Shown one piece after another: positions 53,601-60,870 of a stretch of DNA of 64,000 nt. Position 1 is the stretch's first letter; each line of letters begins with the position of its first letter. Position numbers and translations under genes: made by a program. The notes beneath the pieces were generated by a model. It was given only the letters and a program-made list of their open reading frames with translations. It was not told the origin of the DNA and made no database searches. Source of the DNA: Akkermansia muciniphila. Its GTDB lineage: Bacteria > Verrucomicrobiota > Verrucomicrobiia > Verrucomicrobiales > Akkermansiaceae. Location of the stretch: NCBI GenBank assembly GCA_945890645.1, contig CAMDCV010000018.1, forward strand, positions 1 through 64,000, in the 5' to 3' direction.

Positions 53601-54103
53601 GTCAATTTGACAACGCCACACCATTCACCGCTGGTTATGAGTTGCACCCACGTGACCCGGGAGATATTGTTAGCAGCGGTCTCACACCTTTCCAGACATG
53701 GGCCACAGGAGCGCCATACAACCTAACAGGCAATGATGCTCTATTTGATGCTGACCCTGATCAAGATGGTGTATCCAACGGAATCGAATTCATTGTCGGC
53801 AGCAATCCCACAGTGGCTAATGATGCCAATGCATTCATCCCCAACGTCACTGTTGCGGGAGCACCTGGCTCGCGAGTAGCCACCATTGTCTATCGTCGCA
53901 CCGATGCTTCAATCTACCTCAATTCCGTGCTGCAAATATCTCCAGATTTGCTCTTCTGGGAGGAGCCAATTGATGGCTTTAATGGCGCGAGCATCGTAGT
54001 GGATGACGATTTCTATGGCATTGGAATTGACAAAGTTACCGTTACACTGGACGCAAATGGTCCACGAGGCTTCGTCAGACTGCGGGCAGTGGCCACACCT
54101 TAA
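50669..54103 (+). CDS. Large secreted protein with Ig-like repeats and lamin-tail domain, 1144 aa
   Basis: The start ATG at 50669 (MKQKLNQLKMKGHSRP) leads to an export signal (AAKISAAILFTTMHANAQ). The order is: an N-terminal beta-sandwich; two near-identical bacterial Ig-like (Big_5) repeats of about 115 residues (each has TPPTxASTSP, VQKGTSGNVIIKKTSDD, TTAWSFTT); then a lamin-tail domain (VVISQVYGGGGNNGATF, IELHNNS). Further beta-sandwich parts, an OB-like stretch (FLQEVSGSGVNIFSNS), and a C-terminal verrucomicrobial tail complete it. It likely binds carbohydrate or is an exported nuclease-type scaffold, but no catalytic motif was found. The two repeats are almost identical in DNA. Confidence 0.8.
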   Translation: MKQKLNQLKMKGHSRPSLKSLAAKISAAILFTTMHANAQTPYVMSGGNYSETFTDITNWTNNFASGIGTAPWASVGVIGTGNSVTSGVRTSKSSATFVTGTSGGLQKGTGTIVFLSTGSSATPEAVAADLLLDFTGRTAGTLSFDWAAIDNSSGTRPTSMRVFWSIDGSTFTEIAAAQVLDKVSPNTGSITTVALPASFDNSATARLRFYNHAGTTATGSGSRDKFSIDNLTITAVGGTDTTPPTIASTSPVDNATGVDLSANLVATFTETVQKGTSGNVIIKKTSDDTVVDTIDITTAAVTVDGAVVTIDPTVTLALNTEYYVTIDANAFKDNATAPNDYLGLSSTTAWSFTTIEAVDTTPPTLASTSPIDDATGVSTTANLIATFDETVQKGTSGNVIIKKTSDDSVVDTIDITTAAVTVNGAEVTINPAVTLDNSTEYYVTIDANAFKDNAASPNNYDGLSSTTAWSFTTEAPFIAGQVVISQVYGGGGNNGATFTNDFIELHNNSAVTVSITGWSVQYASATGTFNGKTDLSGSIPPGGYYLVQGASGANGSPLPTPDATGSLNLSAANGKVALVNNTTLLGAGLPTDPTVSDFVGYGGTASLFEGSAAAPTGSNTLAVVRQNSGTLDTNVNSFDFVTAVPAPRNSATPAYSATADGSGIATIANLTPASPLLNSPVFGRSLGSQTAAITLTGTFPGSTITDVTIDVPAAITGLLVGNVSLTGAGSASVTGNTITISGAAVTTSTGLTVTISGLSTPDTSLDVTNDGNYAFTVATKQSGGTLTAISSSPIAYVVIPIANIRDVDANGVPLDLNDKVAVQGVCTEEDFNSSLTITSAFLQEVSGSGVNIFSNSVDSPYLRGNEYVTLGNVIQFNGLTEVSFTSVSASVFDLGAAVTQPTPITVTLATLMLDPESYEGKLVTIANLSPTDATGWPLATVIPLSDDGGTTILDIYIHSGSTAITSPAFPAAITGVFGQFDNATPFTAGYELHPRDPGDIVSSGLTPFQTWATGAPYNLTGNDALFDADPDQDGVSNGIEFIVGSNPTVANDANAFIPNVTVAGAPGSRVATIVYRRTDASIYLNSVLQISPDLLFWEEPIDGFNGASIVVDDDFYGIGIDKVTVTLDANGPRGFVRLRAVATP

Positions 54104-54128
54104 TAGTTTGTTGTTCTAAATACTAGTG

Positions 54129-54163
54129 AACGAGGGTGGCCGATGGTCACCCTTGTTTATTTT
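54129..54163 (+). terminator. Rho-independent terminator after the 1144-aa gene
   Basis: AACGAGGGTG at 54129-54138 pairs with CACCCTTGTT at 54148-54157 (one G-U pair), with a nine-base loop and TATTTT after. It lies about 25 bases past the stop. Confidence 0.75.
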
Positions 54164-54194
54164 AAGTATCTGACGATTGCGCAACACGCACAGC

Positions 54195-54884
54195 ATGAAA
54201 CAATCTTCTCCTAGCGTCATTGGCATTGATGTGGGTGGCCGTGTGAAAGGCTATCACGCAGTCGCCCTATGCGATGGCCAATTCGAACCGCATCATTTTA
54301 CGCAACCGGAAAAAGTCGCGGCATGGTGTGTGGCTCATGCAGCTCAGGTCATCGCGATTGATGCGCCCTGTGCATGGGCCACGCTCGGCGGTTCTCGGCT
54401 TGCCGAGCGATCACTGGCAATAGATGGAAAAACGATCCAGTGTTTCAAGACTCCTACGCGAAGCTCTTCCTATGGTCGGGCTTTTTATGATTGGGTGTTT
54501 CAGGGCGAAAAACTTTACCAGTGCCTTTTCCCGCAGTATCATCTTTTTGACGGTTCTTCTCAGAAAGAAAAAATCGTCTTCGAGACCTTCCCTCATGCCG
54601 TCGTATGCGCCTTGGCGGGGCGAGTCATTCCAGCCCGCCCCAAGGCAAGCACTCGCCGCAGGATGCTACGAGAGCAGGGCTACGAGGATGAACCACTCAA
54701 AAACATTGACTTCGTGGATGCCGCTCTCTGCGCCTTGAGTGCGGATCGTTTTCTCCACCATCGCGCCCAATGGTTTGGCGATCGTGAGGAGGGATATATT
54801 GTGGTGCCGGAGGGAAAAGACTTATACGCCGCTAAACGTATTAATTTACAGGCGACATTCGCCACAAAAAAATCCTTGTCATAG
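54195..54884 (+). CDS. DUF429 family protein
   Basis: DUF429 is a predicted RNase H-fold nuclease-like family. The ATG at 54195 (MKQSSPSVIGIDVGGRVKG) starts with the fold's typical first strand and Asp-rich IGIDVGGR. AIDAPCAWATLGGSRLAER and the late IDFVDAALCALSADRFL with an Asp-x-x-x-A are conserved in the family. 229 residues. Biochemical activity is unknown. It follows a terminator, so it has its own promoter, and a secreted protein lies after it. Confidence 0.8.
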   Translation: MKQSSPSVIGIDVGGRVKGYHAVALCDGQFEPHHFTQPEKVAAWCVAHAAQVIAIDAPCAWATLGGSRLAERSLAIDGKTIQCFKTPTRSSSYGRAFYDWVFQGEKLYQCLFPQYHLFDGSSQKEKIVFETFPHAVVCALAGRVIPARPKASTRRRMLREQGYEDEPLKNIDFVDAALCALSADRFLHHRAQWFGDREEGYIVVPEGKDLYAAKRINLQATFATKKSLS

Positions 54885-54967
54885 TAAAAGGTTGTCGGTT
54901 TCCTGCCGTAGTGATCTTCACTGTTTGTATAGGGAGTGACCACCACTCAATACTGTTTGATAAAAAT

Positions 54968-55495
54968 ATGAAACACATCATTAGCGCTATTGTCATTTTA
55001 TTGCTTCTCCCGTTTCACCGTTCGCAAGGAGAGGAAGATCCCAGATTTACGTCGGGAAACCTTGGCGTGGAGAATTCTTTCCTGAAGGGAATGTATGAAG
55101 TCACAGTAAAAGCCTTTAATCGAGAATTTGGGGCATTGCGCGGTCTTGAAGTTGTCCGCAAAGTAGGTGGAGCGTATGTAGTTACTGGCTTCATCACTCT
55201 GGATGAAATCAAGGAACCTGTCACGGAAAAGGACTTCGAACGAATCAACAAAAGTTTTCAACCATTCATTCAAGCACAGATCGATTTGTACAAGAAAAAA
55301 GGCATTCCTATCTCATCAATCCAGAATGATTTCCCACTGCCCGAAAGTGCAGAAGGATACCAGAAAAATGAACTGCCAAGAATGGCATACGTTCTTTCAG
55401 GCGAAAAAGACGCTTTGTTTTGCATGGATATCACATTCTCTGAAAGGAAGGATGAGCATCTTGTCGTTAATTTCACTATCGTTGCGGTTCCGTAG
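54968..55495 (+). CDS. Secreted hypothetical protein, 175 aa
   Basis: Not recognised. The start (MKHIISAIVILLLLPFHRSQG) is a signal peptide. The mature protein is basic-to-neutral with FLKGMYEVTVKAFNREFGALRG and a C-terminal beta-rich end (DEHLVVNFTIVAVP). No cysteine pair or lipobox. It lies upstream of the immunity-like protein at 55582 in the same direction; co-transcription is possible but a function is not seen. Confidence 0.6.
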   Translation: MKHIISAIVILLLLPFHRSQGEEDPRFTSGNLGVENSFLKGMYEVTVKAFNREFGALRGLEVVRKVGGAYVVTGFITLDEIKEPVTEKDFERINKSFQPFIQAQIDLYKKKGIPISSIQNDFPLPESAEGYQKNELPRMAYVLSGEKDALFCMDITFSERKDEHLVVNFTIVAVP

Positions 55496-55581
55496 AGATC
55501 ATAAAATCTAACAGGAAGTCATTCCTATCTCATGCTCCGCCGCCTGTTTCAACTTCACACCGCTGGTATTACAAAAAAAAT

Positions 55582-57129
55582 ATGAAAGCAACGGAATTCG
55601 AAATCGATTTTGAGCAAATCAAATCAAGCATCCATCAATGCATGGAGAAAAGTTTCGAAATCATCGATTCCCATGCAGAGTTTGCCGCGACCTCATTCGG
55701 AGTCTCATTTGATACAAGATTTGGTAGATTTTCGATCCGCTTGAATAACGATGATGATGAGTCATACCGGTGTGATGAAGTGGCATCCTTTACCGGTCCG
55801 TCACTCTGCGGCGTTGACCTGGTTCAAATCGATGAATTTCGCGAGAAATACGAGAATTCGGAATCGGACGAGGAAATGAAAATCAGAACCACGATCGATG
55901 GTAACGTAATTGTATGTGAAAGTGATGAATTCGAGAGGCTTCTCAGCGAAAAAGTCATTCACTGGGTAAAAGAGGCCTTTGCGAATCGGATAGAAAATCG
56001 TTGGCTTCCTTGTTGGATACGCTTTGAGCAAAGCAATGGGGGCGGAGAGCACTGGCGCTGCCGCGGAGCGGTCCTTCCCAAAGAAAGAGTTTGGTTAAGT
56101 GACCCGATTGATGGCCAGCGAATCGATAGTGCCCGCAGCAAGATTTGTGTATACAAAGTCGCATACAAGTGTCGAAAGTATGTAGGATTCGATTTCGAAA
56201 AATATACGCAACTCACTGGCGCTCCGCTAGAGGGAACGGATGTAGTTCCCCTGAAGATACGAACTTATGGTGAGATGCTCCGCTCTGGTGATTTGGCTCC
56301 TGTGGGATATTGCAAGGAGTTTGCTCTTAACCTCGAAAGGCCAGCGGCTACAGAGATGAAAGAGTTTTTGGTAACGGATATCGAGTTTGTTCCGTTCGAA
56401 ATCTCTGGGAGAAACTGGGAGTTGTGCAATTGCCTCAATGTCCTTGAAGTTCTCAATCTCAAAACCACACGATTTGAGAATGGGGCGATCGGAAGCAACA
56501 GACGGATTGAAGAGCTTGAGTTCGACGAAAAATATTTGGTATCCTTGACTTCAAAAGTTTTTCGCATCGCGGAGAGCCCTCAGGATGGAGTCTATTTCCT
56601 TAGTTCTCTCGAGCAAAAGGGTCTACTCGAATTCTGTGAAGAGAGGGGACTGAGGGGCTTAGGATTCAATCTCGTGTGGACAAGCGATTTAGAAAGTTTG
56701 CGCGATTTGGCAGAGGAATTTAGAAGCTTGGTGGAAAGGCGACTGATGAGACTTCATGGAAGCGCCCATGTGAAAGACTCCATTAACGTCGAATGCCTTT
56801 ATGGTTACCAGAAAGACTTATGGAGATTGATCGAAGCAGAGCGAATCTTTCAGGCACAGGGGGCACGAGAATTGATTAAGAACGTTCAAGGTCTGCGAGA
56901 TTTCCCGAATCAGGTTGTTAGAAACTTGGTTCCTGAGAAATGGTTTTGGTTTAACAAGGGTAATGAAAGTGATGTCGCAGATAGGCTTGAGCAGGAGTTT
57001 TCAGGGAGAAGCCTGCTCGATGGCATGAATGGCTATCTATCAAGAATGCTCCCGAAAGGGATTCGTGATCTCACAAACATGGAGGCAACGAACTCAGGAC
57101 ACATGGCAGTCTTTGGGCCCGAGATGTGA
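55582..57129 (+). CDS. Large hypothetical protein with immunity-like (DUF1629/Imm11-like) region, 515 aa
   Basis: No signal peptide or membrane segment, so it is probably cytoplasmic. Residues 1-160 (KATEFEIDFEQIKSSIHQ, FDTRFGRFSIRLNNDDDE) recall DUF4303-type regions. The middle, about 270-375, has WELCNCLNVLEVLNLKTTRFE, VFRIAESPQDGVYFLSSLEQ and LLEFCEERGLRGLGF, which resemble the DUF1629/Imm11 immunity-protein pattern. The tail is soluble and charged. This hints at a toxin-antidote or immunity role, but no toxin partner is identified in the immediate neighbourhood. The similarity is by eye only. Confidence 0.5.
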   Translation: MKATEFEIDFEQIKSSIHQCMEKSFEIIDSHAEFAATSFGVSFDTRFGRFSIRLNNDDDESYRCDEVASFTGPSLCGVDLVQIDEFREKYENSESDEEMKIRTTIDGNVIVCESDEFERLLSEKVIHWVKEAFANRIENRWLPCWIRFEQSNGGGEHWRCRGAVLPKERVWLSDPIDGQRIDSARSKICVYKVAYKCRKYVGFDFEKYTQLTGAPLEGTDVVPLKIRTYGEMLRSGDLAPVGYCKEFALNLERPAATEMKEFLVTDIEFVPFEISGRNWELCNCLNVLEVLNLKTTRFENGAIGSNRRIEELEFDEKYLVSLTSKVFRIAESPQDGVYFLSSLEQKGLLEFCEERGLRGLGFNLVWTSDLESLRDLAEEFRSLVERRLMRLHGSAHVKDSINVECLYGYQKDLWRLIEAERIFQAQGARELIKNVQGLRDFPNQVVRNLVPEKWFWFNKGNESDVADRLEQEFSGRSLLDGMNGYLSRMLPKGIRDLTNMEATNSGHMAVFGPEM

Positions 57130-57195
57130 TGTATCCCGAAACGCCTGTTCAACACTTGCACTTGCTTCTGGAGACGGATGTGGTTTACCTATGTG

Positions 57196-57645
57196 ATGAA
57201 AATGATGTTCCGCTATGCTATCCTTACCTTGATCGTTTTCTGTCTGGGGAGCTGCGGAAAAAGCACGAACGACTACGAACTAGCATCTGCGGATTTTGGT
57301 GCGGACACTCTGCACATGGTGGAGAAAGAGATGGGGCTCAAGTTGCCAAGTGGGGCGAAGGGAGTGAACTTTTATTACAAAGCGCCGATTGATCCTGCCT
57401 TCCTCGCAAAAATCGAAATTCCTGACGATGCTAAGGACGATATGGATCAACAGCTTTCCGCATTACCGAACAAACCCTTCAAGAGCAGTGGTGGCTTACC
57501 GGATAGGATAGCCTGGTGGACGCCGTCCGATGGGCGCGTAGTGCACGATCGCAAGTTTTTTGATGAGAATACGGGCCAGTCAAGAAGAGCTGTTCTGACG
57601 GAGAAGGACGGCAAATGGTTTCTTTATCTCGACTGGAATACCTAG
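57196..57645 (+). CDS. Small lipoprotein, 149 aa
   Basis: The leader MKMMFRYAILTLIVFCLGSC ends in a lipobox (LGSC), so the product is a membrane-anchored lipoprotein. I use the ATG at 57196; ATGs at 57178 and 57202 are possible. The mature part of about 130 residues has GLKLPSGAKGVNFYYKAP and AWWTPSDGRVVHDRKFFDE, with no catalytic motif. It starts 66 bases after the 515-residue gene in the same direction and could be its partner, but nothing confirms it. Confidence 0.6.
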   Translation: MKMMFRYAILTLIVFCLGSCGKSTNDYELASADFGADTLHMVEKEMGLKLPSGAKGVNFYYKAPIDPAFLAKIEIPDDAKDDMDQQLSALPNKPFKSSGGLPDRIAWWTPSDGRVVHDRKFFDENTGQSRRAVLTEKDGKWFLYLDWNT

Positions 57646-57699
57646 ATGAAATCGCTGCTAACGCTCGACTCCAGAGGACATGATGACCGAGCTAGTCCA

Positions 57700-60375
57700 T
57701 CAAGGAGACTGTGTTTGCACGCGGAAGTATCTGTGTTGTGAGGGGATGGTGCGCGTTTGACTGGTGCTGCTGCCCGTTGCGGTAACATTGAGCCCCATGG
57801 CGTTCCACTGGGTGAGGTTGGGAGAACTCTGGATTTGATAGACGACTCCTGAAACGCTTTGCCAAGCGATGGTGAGCTGCGTGGCGTTGTTATGGCGCGT
57901 GAAGCTAGTGATCCGGAGCGCGGAGGCCGATTGGCCGGGATCAGTTTTTGCGGAAAATTCCATCTGGTTGGTGAATCCATCGCCATCGGGATCTGCTGTC
58001 GCGTTTTTATTGGATAACGTGGGATACAGGGCAATCCAGGCATCGTAGGCGCTTAGCACCGTCACTTGCAGGGCGGCCGAGTCTTTGGTCAAGCCACCAT
58101 TATCGGTAGCGCGCAGTATGTAACTTTGAATGCCCAGGGGAGGAGTGGTGATGAAGGAATAGGGTGCCGCGGTGTCAGTGGCAACTAGCGAACCATTCCG
58201 AAAGAGCTCGACTTTTGTCACGCTGCCAGGAGCCGTATCGCTGGCGGTGCCTTCGATTGTCAGTGGTTGACCGACAGTGATGACCTGTGCTGTGCTGGGT
58301 GATGTGATCGCCACTTGAGGTGGGATTGGGATGCTGGTGCCATAAAAGGTGAGAGTGGCTGCCGTGAGTGTGCCTGCATCCTCTGCGGCTCGATCCGCGA
58401 TTTTTAATGTCCAGTTGCCATCCGATGCCTCGCCCCAATGGCGCACGGTGCTGAAGGTCCAGCCGCTGTAGTTTGAATTACCGTCATCGTGGCTCTCGAC
58501 GAGTCGACTGGTCATCCCATTGGGAGCGGTGAGTATCATTTCTAAATCACCGCGATAGGCGTGGGTGATGCTTACTTTGATCGTTACGTGCTCCACGCGC
58601 ATGTTTTCGGGTGCAGCAAACGTGCGAGTGATACCCGTGGCGGAATTGTCGGGGATCGCCTGTGTTAGCCCTGTTTGCGCAACGGTGCCGCTTGTCATTG
58701 CGGCGAGATTGGACCATGTCGCGGCCAAATTCACAGCGGCAGTGGCATCGATCAGACCGGCTCCGTAACCATGGTGGAAATGAAAACCGGCGCTGTTATT
58801 CGCCCATCCTGCGTCGGAAGAATTGACCTTCTTTGCACTGCGGATGAGAATTTCTTTCACATCGCGCCAACCAAGATTGGGATTTTTTTCGAGCATCAAT
58901 GCCGCAACGCCGGAAGCTGCGGGGGTGGCCGAGGAAGTCCCGCCGAAATCATTGGCATAATCGGAAGTGCTGTAACCGCTTCGCCCCCTGCGATCTGTGG
59001 TGGTGATGGCTCTGCTATCCGCAGATCCATCGGAAGGCGTGACGCAGACCAGATTTGCACCCGATTCGCTATACTCAGCTTGCCGTAGTCGGCTGTCCAT
59101 CGCGCCGATGCCGAAGGTGTAAATGGAGTTCGCGTAGCCGTCCTTGTTGGATTGGTCTTCGATATAATCGGGATCGTTCAAATTTCTGCCATTTCCGCCG
59201 GCCCAGAAAATGAGTGTGCCCTTGCCGCCTCTGCCACTGGTGACCGCCGTTTGAAATGCCGCTAGAGTCAATGGTCCGGGTCCCTCTAACAAGTCACCGA
59301 CATCCACTGGACCCCAACTGTTGTTTTTGATCTGGATGATGTCATTTCTGTACGCCATCGCTTCTCCTTCTGTCTGATCGGTCGATCCGGTAACAGAATT
59401 CGCCAATCGTAGTCCAACGATCATGGCTTCGGGTGCAACTCCCGACACCCCAGTGCCATTGTTGCCGCGTGCCGCAGCCACTCCTGCTACGGATGTGCCA
59501 TGGTCGTCATCGGATGCCTGCGGACTCGGGTCGGAATCATTCTGGATCCAGTCCTTACCGTTGACTGTATCGATATTGCCAGCGAAGTCAGGGTGAGTGA
59601 CATCCACGCCGTCATCAATGATGCCGATGCGAATGCCGGTGCCTTTGACACCGCCACTAACACCGTAGTTCCATGCTGTTTCTACGTTCAAGTCGCTACC
59701 AAGTAGAGTATCGGAGAGTCCTGTATATTTCAGATGCCATTGATTCGTGATCAAGGGATCGTTAGGCATGACTCTGCCTGGTTTGATGGTGACGGTCTGC
59801 AAATCTACGACTGTCAAATCGCCACGTTCCTTGAGTTGCTGGGATTTCTCCAACGCTGAGAGGGGATCTGTTGCTGTGAAGACTGCCAAGCCAGGTGCAT
59901 AGTCGGGCTGAGAATCAAGTGTCAGTCCGGTATTGACCGCAAGCTGCTGAGCGGTCATGCCTTCAGGCAAATTCAGGGTAATGCGGTTGGTAATCAATAC
60001 CCTGCGACGAAGATCATTCTCTTTGCCCTTGGGATAAGCGACCACGTAGCACTCGGACTTTTGATGTAACTGATGCATCTGAGCGCGCAGGGTTTCCCAT
60101 GAGGCTGTGCCGGAAATTTTGACGATCTCTGGCACTCCGTCATCGCCACGCAGTGCGTATTGATCTAACTCAATCTGATGCTCCACTCCATTGCGCTCAT
60201 AACTGAACTCTTCTAATGCTTTGGTCGTGATGGAAGAGGTTGGATGAGCAGTGATTTGATCCGTCTCATTTTTGACTTGCGATTGCCGCCAAAAGAAAAA
60301 GATCACGAGCAGAATGGATGCAATGGCAAGTGATGGATAGCGCCGCTCGAACTTCATATGATATCTGCTGCGCAT
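57700..60375 (-). CDS. Secreted subtilisin-like serine protease with P domain
   Basis: A kexin-like S8 protease, 891 residues from the ATG at 60375 (MRSRYHMKFERR; other starts at 60357 or GTG 60447). The single hydrophobic segment IASILLVIFFFW near residue 17-28 acts as signal or anchor. A propeptide follows. Catalytic residues are Asp254 in GIIDDGVDVTHP, His292 in DDDHGTSVAG and Ser481 in FGGTSSATPAASG, with the oxyanion Asn in IKNNSWGP or GGNGRN. A P domain (residues about 570-690, HAYRGDLEMILTAPNG and ASDGNWTLKIAD) comes next, then an Ig-like domain and a verrucomicrobial C-terminal tail. It probably processes or degrades extracellular proteins. Confidence 0.9.
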   Translation of the reverse strand: MRSRYHMKFERRYPSLAIASILLVIFFFWRQSQVKNETDQITAHPTSSITTKALEEFSYERNGVEHQIELDQYALRGDDGVPEIVKISGTASWETLRAQMHQLHQKSECYVVAYPKGKENDLRRRVLITNRITLNLPEGMTAQQLAVNTGLTLDSQPDYAPGLAVFTATDPLSALEKSQQLKERGDLTVVDLQTVTIKPGRVMPNDPLITNQWHLKYTGLSDTLLGSDLNVETAWNYGVSGGVKGTGIRIGIIDDGVDVTHPDFAGNIDTVNGKDWIQNDSDPSPQASDDDHGTSVAGVAAARGNNGTGVSGVAPEAMIVGLRLANSVTGSTDQTEGEAMAYRNDIIQIKNNSWGPVDVGDLLEGPGPLTLAAFQTAVTSGRGGKGTLIFWAGGNGRNLNDPDYIEDQSNKDGYANSIYTFGIGAMDSRLRQAEYSESGANLVCVTPSDGSADSRAITTTDRRGRSGYSTSDYANDFGGTSSATPAASGVAALMLEKNPNLGWRDVKEILIRSAKKVNSSDAGWANNSAGFHFHHGYGAGLIDATAAVNLAATWSNLAAMTSGTVAQTGLTQAIPDNSATGITRTFAAPENMRVEHVTIKVSITHAYRGDLEMILTAPNGMTSRLVESHDDGNSNYSGWTFSTVRHWGEASDGNWTLKIADRAAEDAGTLTAATLTFYGTSIPIPPQVAITSPSTAQVITVGQPLTIEGTASDTAPGSVTKVELFRNGSLVATDTAAPYSFITTPPLGIQSYILRATDNGGLTKDSAALQVTVLSAYDAWIALYPTLSNKNATADPDGDGFTNQMEFSAKTDPGQSASALRITSFTRHNNATQLTIAWQSVSGVVYQIQSSPNLTQWNAMGLNVTATGSSTSQTRTIPSQHRYFRVQTQSP

Positions 60376-60492
60376 TTTTGTGATGCTCGTTAGTACTGCA
60401 AGAGAAATCATCAGCAATGACAGAGAAGTGCGTGAAAGATTCGCCACTTACAACCAATAGTATTAATTTCACTAATGACATTTTGAGCATCG

Positions 60493-60717
60493 TCACACAT
60501 CTATGGTGGGGATGCTCACTGGTATTGTATCATCTTTAGCAAGCTCCGTCTCTGCAGTGGGAAGGTCATCGGGTACATCGACATCTTTTAGTTCCGATAG
60601 AAATGCGCTGCGACATCTTGCTGTAGCGGCGGCACCGAGAGCAGGGATCAGGCGTGTCTTGTTTTTTCCCACGCAAGGAAGGCGAGTCATGAAAATCAGG
60701 AAATCGGTGTAGCTCAT
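60493..60717 (-). pseudogene. Truncated TIGR04282-type glycosyltransferase remnant
   Basis: The 74-residue reading starts at the ATG of 60717 with MSYTDFLIFMTRLPCVGKNK then TRLIPALGAAATA, which matches the N-terminus of TIGR04282/DUF2064 sugar-transferase-like proteins (pattern FTRxPxPGKxKTRLIPxLG). After about 45 residues the similarity ends in an acidic non-family tail and a stop. Only about one fifth of the usual length remains. It is a truncated remnant beside the protease. Confidence 0.5.
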
Positions 60718-60870
60718 GGGTTGTTCCGTGATCAATTGTATTCCTCGAAATTTATTGTTAGATATTCTATTCAATCAGCTTGCTAATGGAATATCCAAGA
60801 TGAGATGCGATGAAATGGTAAAGCGTTTGGTATTTTGGCATCTTGTTTGTTTGTGTGGGAATGAATTCCT

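Noticed and set aside
57126-57392. Plus-strand frame overlapping the lipoprotein gene
   Set aside because: It has no leader or domain and reads through a lipobox protein in another frame with better coding character.
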